The notes below the pieces were generated by a model. The model saw only the letters and a program-made list of their open reading frames with translations. It ran no database searches and was not told the DNA's origin. From Sediminibacterium sp. (GTDB taxonomy: Bacteria > Bacteroidota > Bacteroidia > B-17B0 > Aurantibacillaceae), in assembly GCA_030054095.1 (NCBI GenBank), contig JASGCO010000002.1, positions 186,001-250,000 on the forward strand: 64,000 bases of DNA, written 5' to 3'. Position numbers and translations under genes: made by a program. Position 1 is the first letter of the stretch, and each line of letters opens with the position of its first letter. This document shows, piece after piece, positions 18,874 to 26,643 of this stretch.

Positions 18874-19815
18874 TTAGTGCGCTACGGTAAATTTACCGGC
18901 TTTAAGCAATTGATTGTTTGTATCAAATACTTTGTAAAGGTAAAGACCCGACTGATAATCTGATACTGATACTTTTAATTTGCCATTCTCGAAATTATGC
19001 GACGCTACATGTTTACCAGTAATGTCGTACACTTCGAAGTTAGCAGCATCTGCGCTTTCAGTTGAGAAACGAATAGCACTGCTGGCTGGATTAGGATAAA
19101 CAGTTAACTGAAGGTTTCCGGAAGTACGCTCATTTATTCCTGTAAAGGTTCCAACTAAAGCCAGATTATCTACAGTAATGGTACTGCCCACTTTTGCCTT
19201 TTTACGCATGATTAAACCGCTTGTAGGGAATTTATAACTGGAAGCTACCATAAACACAGCGCTATCAGGAATAAGATTGTTAAGGTAATTAAGTGTAATT
19301 ACCTGATTAGTCATTCCCGCAGGACTAGCTGTTGTATATTTCATTTCTCCGGTAGCAACAACAACACGGGCATTTCCCTGCCATTTCCATAAACGGATAC
19401 CTACCCCGCTGGTATCACCTGCGGCAGGCGCCGAATTATAACAGTAACTTAATTGTAAAGGACGTTGCGTAAAAGCTACGCCATCCTTTAATACTGTACC
19501 GGCAATAGATCCTGAAAAGGCAAACCCGCAAGTATCAGGAATCGTTCCTGCCAGTAAGCCTACTGTTCCCATTTTTTTTGTTTCAATACGCATACCGGCC
19601 ACCGCCTGACACGCCAAAGTAGATTGAGTGGTGGTTACCGGATTTGAACTACTGATTAAAAAAGATGTTAATACATTTGACGACACCCATCCTGCAGGAT
19701 CTGCTGTAGACCCGAAGGTTGAATTTGACCAGGACCCCTCAAATAGAAAATCCGGTGATTGAGCGAAACTTTGCAAACCTAAAAGGCTGGCAGCTACGAG
19801 TAATAGTTTTTTCAT
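18874..19815 (-). CDS. T9SS type A sorting domain protein (tandem paralogue 1)
   Basis: Protein of 313 residues with a signal peptide (KKLLLVAASLLGLQSFA) and a C-terminal type IX sorting domain beginning TVYPNPASSAIRFS. The central about 200 residues match those of the adjacent upstream gene: both have W-N/S-N-S, P-x-GW-x-x-x-N-x-LTS near the start, a shared MRIETK segment, DT-x-GFAFSG, a KDG-x-AFTQRP segment, PAAGDTSG and SFKFP/SYKFPTSGL. I do not recognise the domain; the pattern of paired Trp/Gly positions suggests a jelly-roll or other beta-sandwich binding domain of the kind that precedes many T9SS signals. It is probably attached to or released from the cell surface. It follows its paralogue with nine bases between them. 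Confidence 0.82.
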   Translation of the reverse strand: MKKLLLVAASLLGLQSFAQSPDFLFEGSWSNSTFGSTADPAGWVSSNVLTSFLISSSNPVTTTQSTLACQAVAGMRIETKKMGTVGLLAGTIPDTCGFAFSGSIAGTVLKDGVAFTQRPLQLSYCYNSAPAAGDTSGVGIRLWKWQGNARVVVATGEMKYTTASPAGMTNQVITLNYLNNLIPDSAVFMVASSYKFPTSGLIMRKKAKVGSTITVDNLALVGTFTGINERTSGNLQLTVYPNPASSAIRFSTESADAANFEVYDITGKHVASHNFENGKLKVSVSDYQSGLYLYKVFDTNNQLLKAGKFTVAH

Positions 19816-19824
19816 GTGTTGCTT

Positions 19825-20778
19825 TTAATTGATGATTAATTTTCCTGTTTTTAAATTCTGACCGTTTGAATTTAATATGGTATAAAAATAGATGCCACTG
19901 TTGAAATATTGCGTAGAAAGAAGGGCCTTTTTGTCTGAAAAATGGCCCGCAGCCTGTTCTCTTCCGGTTACATCAAAAATCTGGTAGCGATGCGCTTCTT
20001 CACTTTCGGTTTTAAATTGTACGGTTGTATGATTCACCGGGTTAGGAAACACGGTAAGATCAATTTTATCAACAGCTGTTTCTTTTAAACCAATATTTGT
20101 ACCAAGTAAAATTCCATCTACAACTATATAACTGCCTTGTTTAGCCCCTTTACGGATAACAAGTCCCGAAGCGGGAAATTTAAAACTAGATGCCACATAA
20201 AGGCCAGCACTATCCGGCGTCAGGGTACTGGTATAGCTGATAGATAAAGTATGAGTTTCCATTGATAAAACCGGTGAGGACGATGAAAATGTTTCGGTTA
20301 CACTTGCTATGTAGGTGCGAACACCACCCGTGGTCTTCCAGGCCCTGAATCTGATACCCGATGTATCTCCGGCTGCCGGTTGCGTTTGTACGCAGTAAAC
20401 CAGATGTGTAGGACGTTGCGTGAAGGCAAATCCATCTTTTAAAGGGGTTGGATCTGTTACTACCACATTACCGGAAAAGGCAAAACCAGCCGTATCGGGC
20501 ACGTAAGATGCCAGAATTCCGCGGGTACCATACACTTTTGTTTCGATACGCATAGATGTATTCCCACTACAACTACTTGCTGTATAAGGCGTTACAGAAA
20601 CCGGGTTAAGTGAAGAAATCAACACAGACGTTAAAAGATTGGTAGTAATCCAACCGGAAGGTGCCGGTGCAGCATTAGCCAGCGAGTTGTTCCATAGCAC
20701 ATCAAAATCCATCTCCGGCAACTGCGCCTTAAGATTCCAATTTAACACTACTAAAAGAGAAAGTATAATTTTTTTCAT
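19825..20778 (-). CDS. T9SS type A sorting domain protein (tandem paralogue 2)
   Basis: From the ATG at 20778 the protein has 317 residues with a signal peptide (KKIILSLLVVLNWNLKAQ); an in-frame codon nine residues upstream adds a polar extension and was not used. The C-terminal sorting domain begins TVFPNPVNHTTVQF and ends YTILNSNGQNLKTGKLIIN. The central domain is homologous to that of the following gene over its whole length, so the pair arose by tandem duplication. Function unknown. Both genes are probably transcribed together from the 200-base interval shared with the divergent CHU_C gene. Confidence 0.82.
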   Translation of the reverse strand: MKKIILSLLVVLNWNLKAQLPEMDFDVLWNNSLANAAPAPSGWITTNLLTSVLISSLNPVSVTPYTASSCSGNTSMRIETKVYGTRGILASYVPDTAGFAFSGNVVVTDPTPLKDGFAFTQRPTHLVYCVQTQPAAGDTSGIRFRAWKTTGGVRTYIASVTETFSSSSPVLSMETHTLSISYTSTLTPDSAGLYVASSFKFPASGLVIRKGAKQGSYIVVDGILLGTNIGLKETAVDKIDLTVFPNPVNHTTVQFKTESEEAHRYQIFDVTGREQAAGHFSDKKALLSTQYFNSGIYFYTILNSNGQNLKTGKLIIN

Positions 20779-21006
20779 CCAACTATTTTTATAAGAATGT
20801 TTCAAATATAGAACTTTTTTAATTCCATCATAGGTTTTCCATCACTTCCTATATGATTTAGATGTATTTTTAGTAAAATAGCTGCATCATTTTTCAAGTT
20901 TTAACATTTGGAAAATTATTTAGCATTCCTTTCCATAAACCAGAATAGACTGTTAAAAGCCTCTGAATAACCAAAATAAACTGTATTTTTACACGTTACA
21001 GAAATT

Positions 21007-23061
21007 GTGAAACGGCTTCACGTTATAGTATTGTTATTTCTTTTACTGGCTAAAGGGCAATTTGCTCAACTTGCCCCACCGGATGTGCGCTGTCTTTCAG
21101 TCGGCTTAAGTGGCAACGTTACCATATCATGGTTAAAGCCTGCCGACCCCTCAGGTTTGTTTGTTGAATATGAGATTTACCATTCTACCTCGGCATCAGG
21201 GCCATTTACTAAAATAGCTTCCGTTCCTGTTTACAACTTAACTTCCTATACGCATAATGGTGCAACCGGCAATACCCAAAGCCAGTTCTACTTTATGAAA
21301 ACCAAATTTGATAACGGTAGTGGCTTTTTGACATCAGCCAACAGCGACACGTTACGATCACTTTATCTTAATTTACAATTGATTGGCGCTACCAGTTCCG
21401 GAGACCCGTATGCTGCCGGCTTAAATTATAATATGCTGGCTACTCCAGGCTTAAGTACATCTGCCAATACTTATACTATTTACCGTCAGGGTAATTCAGG
21501 GCCTTTTGTTCCGCTTTTAACAACTTCTGCCCAGGCGTATAACAACGATACTACCGATGTTTGTTCCATTATATACAACTATCAGGTGGCACTTGAAGAC
21601 AAAAGCGGGTGTATCTCGCAATCGAATATTAATGGCCATCGCTTTGTTGATAAAACACCTCCTCGTATTCCGGTGTTTGATACAGTTAGTGTTTTACCAT
21701 CCGGGCAGGTTGTTTTGGGCTGGACGCCTTCTGCCTCTGCGGATTGTATTGGTTATACCATTTATCAGATGATTGGTGGTGTAAAAACGAAAATAGATGT
21801 AATCAACGGGCGCAATAATACCCTTTACACATTTACAGCAGCCGTAGCGGGTACAGCCAGTGTGACGTTTTTTATTGCCGCAAATGATAGTTGCAGCAAT
21901 ATCAGTCCAATTAATGATGGACATAACAGCATTTTTCTCAGCGCCAGTTACAATACCTGTGCGCGGCAAACGGTATTAAACTGGAACGCCTACGAAGGGC
22001 TTAAAACGGGCGTGTTACGCTATGAACTATTTGCCTCTACTGGAGGCTCCTTTACACGAATTGGCTCTACCACAAGCACCAGTTTTACGCATCAAACCAA
22101 CGCGGGTAATGTACAATGGACCTATTTTGTACGAGTGGTAAATACAGCCCAAAACGCAACGGCATCCTCTAACCGTCAGAAAATTCTGGCGTATGAACCG
22201 CCTGTAAGCAGTTTTGTTTATATAAAAAGCGCCAGTGTTACCAAAGAGGATAACATAAACATTCGTTTACTGGTAGACACTGTCCGTAACTGTCGCGCCA
22301 TTCAACTGGAACGCTCAGAAGATGGCATACTCTACTCTACCATTGCTTACATCCCTTTTACACCTTTACAGCCACATTACAGTTATCTGGATGAAAAACT
22401 GGAAGTAAAAAAGAAAAATTATTTTTATAAAGCCACTATTTTAGATAGCTGCGGAAATAGCAGAGGGTCCGTTGCTACATTTAAAACATTTACGTTGCAG
22501 GTAAAAAATGACGCGGATATTAAATTTTTAAATCATCTGGAATGGAATTTCCCGAGCGGTTTTAATGCCGGTATTGTAGGTTATAATATTTACCGTGTGG
22601 TTAATGAAGAGTATCAGAGCGCTCCGGTTGCTTTTGTGGGATCGGGAAATCTCCGCTATACTGATAATGTAGAAGATAATGCCAGAGATGGCGGTAAAAT
22701 CATTTATGTGGTAGAAGCGGTGGAAGGTTTAGGCAATACTTATGGCATAACCGGAGAAACGGCCCGTTGTAACGCGGCTGAGGTTTATGTGGAAAGTGAA
22801 GTGTTTATTCCCAATGCATTTACCCCATTTGGTAAAAATCCGCTTTGGATACCTGTGACTCATTTTGTTGAAAAAAGTGATTACAGGGTACAGGTTTACA
22901 GCCGCTGGGGGAATAAAGTATTTGAAACCACCGATGATAAAACCGGATGGGATGGAAAGAACGCTGAAGATGGAATATACGTTTACCTTTTGCAATACAA
23001 AAATTCAAGAGGAGAGTACATTGAACGCAAGGGAACCATCACACTTTTGAAAAATCCGTAA
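21007..23061 (+). CDS. Secreted fibronectin type III-like protein with gliding-associated (CHU_C) C-terminal domain
   Basis: Protein of 684 residues started from GTG, with a signal peptide (KRLHVIVLLFLLLAKGQFA). Several FN3-like modules follow (for example VTISWLKPADPSG, VVLGWTPSASADCIGY, TVLNWNAYEG, HLEWNFPSGFNAGIVGYNIY). The last about 90 residues are a CHU_C / type B sorting domain: FIPNAFTPFGKN, then YRVQVYSRWGNKVFET and GWDGKNAEDGIYVYLLQY. Type B signals direct export through the type IX system, often with the PorP/SprF group. It is a surface or released adhesin-like or cell-envelope protein of unknown partner. It converges with the small membrane-protein gene, with 15 bases between stops. 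Confidence 0.88.
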   Translation: MKRLHVIVLLFLLLAKGQFAQLAPPDVRCLSVGLSGNVTISWLKPADPSGLFVEYEIYHSTSASGPFTKIASVPVYNLTSYTHNGATGNTQSQFYFMKTKFDNGSGFLTSANSDTLRSLYLNLQLIGATSSGDPYAAGLNYNMLATPGLSTSANTYTIYRQGNSGPFVPLLTTSAQAYNNDTTDVCSIIYNYQVALEDKSGCISQSNINGHRFVDKTPPRIPVFDTVSVLPSGQVVLGWTPSASADCIGYTIYQMIGGVKTKIDVINGRNNTLYTFTAAVAGTASVTFFIAANDSCSNISPINDGHNSIFLSASYNTCARQTVLNWNAYEGLKTGVLRYELFASTGGSFTRIGSTTSTSFTHQTNAGNVQWTYFVRVVNTAQNATASSNRQKILAYEPPVSSFVYIKSASVTKEDNINIRLLVDTVRNCRAIQLERSEDGILYSTIAYIPFTPLQPHYSYLDEKLEVKKKNYFYKATILDSCGNSRGSVATFKTFTLQVKNDADIKFLNHLEWNFPSGFNAGIVGYNIYRVVNEEYQSAPVAFVGSGNLRYTDNVEDNARDGGKIIYVVEAVEGLGNTYGITGETARCNAAEVYVESEVFIPNAFTPFGKNPLWIPVTHFVEKSDYRVQVYSRWGNKVFETTDDKTGWDGKNAEDGIYVYLLQYKNSRGEYIERKGTITLLKNP

Positions 23062-23076
23062 TGCGACTTTGAGGCA

Positions 23077-23325
23077 TCAGGAAATTTTTTTCTTCATTTT
23101 TTCCTTTACTTTCTGATCATGTTGTTGTTTGGCTACGGCTTCTTCCTTCCGTCGTTGGTAACGCCGCATCAGATAGGTAACAGCCGAAATAAGAAAAAAA
23201 CCAAAAAAGAATAACGCACTGTCATTATCCTTTTGTACCAAAAAGTAAATACAACATCCTACACCTATTGCCATTCCGGCAATCCATAGTTTTTCACTAA
23301 GGTTAAACAGCTTAACATTATTCAT
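23077..23325 (-). CDS. Small two-helix membrane protein
   Basis: Eighty-two residues with two hydrophobic helices (LWIAGMAIGVGCCIYFLV and ALFFFGFFLISAVTYLM) and a highly charged, Lys-rich C-terminal tail (RRYQRRKEEAVAKQQHDQK). I do not recognise the family. The gene overlaps the 3' end of lptC by eight bases on the same strand, so it is very probably the last gene of the coaX-barrel-lptC operon and co-translated with lptC. Confidence 0.7.
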   Translation of the reverse strand: MNNVKLFNLSEKLWIAGMAIGVGCCIYFLVQKDNDSALFFFGFFLISAVTYLMRRYQRRKEEAVAKQQHDQKVKEKMKKKIS

Positions 23326-23881
23326 TGAAATCTTTATCTTTTAGCTTTAAAATTCCTGTTATTTCATTAATCTCGTACTTCGTAAAGTCCTGATTACTGG
23401 TAAACCCTTTCCCCATAATAATTTCAGTAGCCGTGGTTATTTTAATATCCGCTTTTGTATAAATGCGTTTATTCTGTTCGTCCCATATCAGGTGTTCAGT
23501 ATTCAGTTTTTTTCCTTCCTTATTAATCATTTCCACATCGTACTTTACTTCCATACGTTTACTATGGCCGTAACGGATGCCATAATTAGCCCTCAGGGTA
23601 CTCGATATTTTCTCTTCCGCATCAAAAAACGTTACAAAAACGCCTTTGGGCATAATGGTCAATGGTTCACTTACGTTATTCTCAAACATCAGTAAACGGT
23701 TGGCTTTAAGCATTATTTTGAGGAGGGCGCTATCCGTATAAAGAATGGTAACACTATCGCCGGTTTGAGAAGGACTGAGTTTATTCCCGGGAATAGCCAT
23801 TACATCCTTTAAATCATTAGCACAGGAGCTCAGGAAAAATAAAGCTACAAAAAGGAGAACAGTATTTAAAAGCGTTTTCAA
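23318..23881 (-). CDS. lptC: LPS export system periplasmic/inner-membrane lipoprotein LptC
   Basis: Protein of 187 residues. The start is TTG; it is needed to include the lipoprotein signal TVLLFVALFFLSSC, with Cys20 as the acylated residue. The mature part follows the LptC beta-jellyroll pattern: a first strand set around SVTILYTDSALLKIMLKANRL, PKGVFVTFFD, and the characteristic alternating NTEHLIWDEQNKRIYTKADI and IMGKGFTSNQDFTKYEINEI. LptC links the LptB2FG extractor to LptA in lipopolysaccharide transport. In Bacteroidota it is commonly found near coaX and an outer-membrane barrel gene, as here. It lies five bases after the barrel gene. Confidence 0.85.
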   Translation of the reverse strand: MKTLLNTVLLFVALFFLSSCANDLKDVMAIPGNKLSPSQTGDSVTILYTDSALLKIMLKANRLLMFENNVSEPLTIMPKGVFVTFFDAEEKISSTLRANYGIRYGHSKRMEVKYDVEMINKEGKKLNTEHLIWDEQNKRIYTKADIKITTATEIIMGKGFTSNQDFTKYEINEITGILKLKDKDFNE

Positions 23882-23886
23882 AACGA

Positions 23887-25371
23887 TTAATCGTATCGTA
23901 CTTTTCGGAACCAGCGGTCTTCAAAGGCATTAAACGTAAATCCGATATTTAAACGCCAGTACTGTTCTTTTAAAAGATTATTTGCATTGGTGCCCACCTC
24001 ACCATATTCTGCCCCCACATTAATAATAGAACTTCTGCGGCCAATGCCTACCGGAAACCCCAACCCGAGCGTTCCGGCCATTCTGTTGATGGCGGTATTT
24101 TTAAGTTCTATGTATCCGGTATTATAAAAAGCCCCCGCACGGTATTGCACTCGTTTTAAGTAAGCGCCGGCACCGGCTGCCCCGCGATCTGGTATATAGT
24201 GTACCCCAAACGATAAGCGGTAAGCGTTTTTCAATTCCTTTAAAGGATCAATCAATTTAAAGTTATTCCAGTTTGTAATAGCAGCATCGGCAAGGATGTG
24301 CCATTTATCCCCTTTTTTAAACCCAATGCCCACACCCTGCTCTAAAGGCAAACGCATGGTTGATTTTTGACCTGTGTTGTTTAAAACGGTATCTAAAATA
24401 ATCTGATTTCCAAGGGTAGTACTATAGTAATTATAAATTAAGGCATCATAGGTTAAATTCACCGAATTATTCAAACTCATAAAATAACCGGCCGAAAATT
24501 TAACTTTATCCATCAGTGCCCGCTTATGCAGGATACCACTGGAATCACGATAGTTAACCGAATCTATGAAAAACGCAGTTTGCAATCCCAATTGCCCGCT
24601 TACTCCCTGTACATTAATATCGCGCTGACGTTGCGAACTGTTATAAATGAGCGTTCCTCCTGGACCTACCGGGTAAAGAATGCGCGTACTCTGTTCAAGG
24701 GTTCCAAACAAGTAATTAGCGGTAGCTCCGAGGGATAAATTAGCCAGCAGTTTATTTACCGCTTCTTTTCCTTTTGAAAATTGCATGGGGTGATCGCTAC
24801 CTTTACTGGCGTTGATTGCTGTATAATAATTGGACAAAGCGTTCTTAAACGGCAAAACACCATAGCCAAGAAACGCTTTATTGATGCCTCCTTCGCCCTG
24901 ATACTGATACGTCACTGAACCATCAACTCCTGCTACATTGGCTTTACTTTCCATATTATACCCAACAGAACTATAAGGCATAATACCAAAACAAGCTCCT
25001 CCGTTTTTACGCACGGGGAATCCCAGCATGGCATAGTTAAAATTAACTGTACGCTTCGTAATATTTCCGGATGTAGTTCCGAACGTGCGGTAGTCTGCTA
25101 CTCCACCCAGATCGAGTGTGGCCAGACGAATATGAGCCAATGCGGCCGGATTAGCCTGATTGATCAGGATGGGCATAAACGTATCGGGCTGAAGCGCTAT
25201 AAATGTCCCTCCCGCGCCCATAATGTGGGCGTTGGTTTTTTGATTTATTTCTCCGATACCATAGCGTGAATACGGGCTATAGGTAGTGGTCTGAGCCACA
25301 CCGGATAACACGCTGCACGCGCTAAAATAAAACACTATTTTTTTAAAAAATTTATTTTGGGTTCGATTCAC
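23887..25371 (-). CDS. Outer-membrane beta-barrel protein, coaX/lptC-associated
   Basis: Protein of 494 residues from a GTG start with a signal peptide (IVFYFSACSVLSGVAQ). The mature N-terminus, TTYSPYSRYGIGEINQKTN, is a recurrent feature of this Bacteroidota outer-membrane protein family. Alternating hydrophobic strands and Tyr/Phe-rich turns follow to the end, with the last strand WRLNIGFTFNAFEDRWF. A FadL-like transport barrel is possible but the substrate is unknown. The first 20 bases overlap the end of coaX in another frame, which indicates coupling. Confidence 0.8.
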   Translation of the reverse strand: MNRTQNKFFKKIVFYFSACSVLSGVAQTTTYSPYSRYGIGEINQKTNAHIMGAGGTFIALQPDTFMPILINQANPAALAHIRLATLDLGGVADYRTFGTTSGNITKRTVNFNYAMLGFPVRKNGGACFGIMPYSSVGYNMESKANVAGVDGSVTYQYQGEGGINKAFLGYGVLPFKNALSNYYTAINASKGSDHPMQFSKGKEAVNKLLANLSLGATANYLFGTLEQSTRILYPVGPGGTLIYNSSQRQRDINVQGVSGQLGLQTAFFIDSVNYRDSSGILHKRALMDKVKFSAGYFMSLNNSVNLTYDALIYNYYSTTLGNQIILDTVLNNTGQKSTMRLPLEQGVGIGFKKGDKWHILADAAITNWNNFKLIDPLKELKNAYRLSFGVHYIPDRGAAGAGAYLKRVQYRAGAFYNTGYIELKNTAINRMAGTLGLGFPVGIGRRSSIINVGAEYGEVGTNANNLLKEQYWRLNIGFTFNAFEDRWFRKVRYD

Positions 25372-26083
25372 AACAATGCTTTAATATGGTATTTAATCCG
25401 GTTAGTACTAAATTAGGCTGCGCAAATATGGGGTTTTTCAGGCGTTCTGCCAAAAAGGGCGCGTCACCGCCTGTGATAAGGATTGTTAAATCGGCATATT
25501 TGCGGCGATAAGCCTCAATCGTTCCGTCAATTTCGAAAATGGCACCGTTAAGTACACCGCTTAAAATAGAAGCGTTGGTGGTTTGCCCGGTTAACTCATT
25601 AAAATCGGGATCAAATTCTACCAATGGCAAACGGCCTGTATAATGGTGAAGCGCTTTTAACCGCATTTGTAAGCCGGGCGAGATGCCCCCTCCTTCATAA
25701 ACGTTGGCAGCACTCATAAAATTGTATTTAATGCAGGTGCCCGCGTCTATTACCAAAACGTTCTGGTTGGGGTAAGCACTCCAGGCACCAATGGAAGCGG
25801 CCAGGCGGTCAGAGCCCAGTGTTTGCGCGCTTTGGTAACCATTTTTTACCGGCAAAGGAGTATCGGCCGAAAATAGCATCACAGGCATTTTTTCCGACAG
25901 TTCCTTCACCACTTCGGCGTGATGCGTTACTACAGAGGCCACTATGGCATGCCTTGCACGGGCAATAAACAATTGATCCGCCAGCAATTCTTTACCATCT
26001 TTATAGACCTTTAATTCGATTAGCCGGTCGGTAAATAGAGCCGCTTTTACACGTGTATTCCCAAAATCAATAATCAGGTTCAT
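25352..26083 (-). CDS. coaX: Type III pantothenate kinase
   Basis: Protein of 243 residues, normal for CoaX. The ASKHA phosphate-1 motif is MNLIIDFGNTRVKAALF, followed by the pantothenate-binding segment TLGSDRLAASIGAW and the phosphate-2 region VLVIDAGTCIKYNF. The GGGISPGLQMR and LTGGDAPFLAERL (adenosine) motifs are also present. The enzyme phosphorylates pantothenate, the first step of coenzyme A synthesis, and needs a monovalent cation. It is the first gene of a four-gene minus-strand operon with the outer-membrane barrel, lptC and a small membrane protein. Confidence 0.95.
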   Translation of the reverse strand: MNLIIDFGNTRVKAALFTDRLIELKVYKDGKELLADQLFIARARHAIVASVVTHHAEVVKELSEKMPVMLFSADTPLPVKNGYQSAQTLGSDRLAASIGAWSAYPNQNVLVIDAGTCIKYNFMSAANVYEGGGISPGLQMRLKALHHYTGRLPLVEFDPDFNELTGQTTNASILSGVLNGAIFEIDGTIEAYRRKYADLTILITGGDAPFLAERLKNPIFAQPNLVLTGLNTILKHCCESNPK

Positions 26084-26136
26084 TTACAGTTTAAAATTAG
26101 GCAAAATAAAAGGTGCTAAATTATTTTTTGAAATTA

Positions 26137-26167
26137 TTTGGCGGATGAGAGAAAAAATGTATTTTTG
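26137..26167 (+). promoter_or_regulatory. Promoter of tRNA-Phe
   Basis: TTTG at 26137-26140 and TATTTTTG at 26160-26167 match the Bacteroidota -33 and -7 elements, with 19 bases between them. The tRNA starts 38 bases after the -7 box. Confidence 0.65.
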
Positions 26168-26205
26168 CACTCCCAATCATTAAGAAATGGGTGATTGAGC
26201 AGGTT

Positions 26206-26278
26206 GGTGCCTTAGCTCAGTTGGTAGAGCAAAGGACTGAAAATCCTTGTGTCCCTGGTTCGATTCCTGGAGGCACCA
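26206..26278 (+). tRNA. tRNA-Phe (anticodon GAA)
   Basis: A 73-base cloverleaf. The acceptor stem is GGTGCCT/AGGCACC, the anticodon stem AAGGA/TCCTT encloses CTGAAAA with GAA at 26239-26241, and the T arm contains GGTTCGATTCC. The discriminator is A and CCA is not encoded (ACT follows). A promoter and an intrinsic terminator flank it, so it forms a single transcription unit. Confidence 0.97.
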
Positions 26279-26292
26279 CTTCAAAAAACAGA

Positions 26293-26326
26293 AAATCCTT
26301 GACTGTCAATAGTTAAGGATTTTTTG
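26293..26326 (+). terminator. Intrinsic terminator of tRNA-Phe
   Basis: AAATCCTTGACT, loop GTCAAT, AGTTAAGGATTT form a 12-pair stem with one wobble, followed by a run of T. It ends the tRNA-Phe transcript 15 bases after the mature end. Confidence 0.8.
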
Positions 26327-26643
26327 TTTAGGTTGTTTCCCCACTCTTTTCCAGCAATTCGGGGATCAGGCGGATCAGGCTCAATAGTTGCCGAGGAGGA
26401 GGGGATAAAATCTAACCTTAGAAAGTCAAATATTCACAAGCAAGATAAAAAGGCTATATCCCAGCTAACAGTTTTAGTTATCTGAACCGGAAAATCTCAA
26501 TTAATTCCACCTTGATAGGATGTTCTAAATGCTTTAGTTCAATCCCATTATACCATAGAAATTTATAGCATAATGAGATTTAATCTATAATGAAGTTTGA
26601 ACTGAAAATCAAACCGGGTAGGTCCAATTATGGCCTTAACTCC
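26327..26643. other. Intergenic interval downstream of tRNA-Phe
   Basis: No gene is supported here. Two small structures are visible: a tandem 9-mer GGATCAGGC at 26363-26371 and 26372-26380, and an imperfect inverted repeat (CATTATACCATA at 26546-26557, TATAGCATAATG at 26564-26575, ten of twelve pairs) downstream of the SprB-repeat gene. The latter lacks a U tract, so a terminator role is uncertain. No duplicate of the tRNA 3' end, as expected of an integrated element, was seen. Confidence 0.5.

Noticed and set aside
26546..26575. Terminator of the SprB-repeat gene
   Set aside because: An imperfect inverted repeat is present but without a T run on the minus strand, so it was listed only as part of the intergenic interval.
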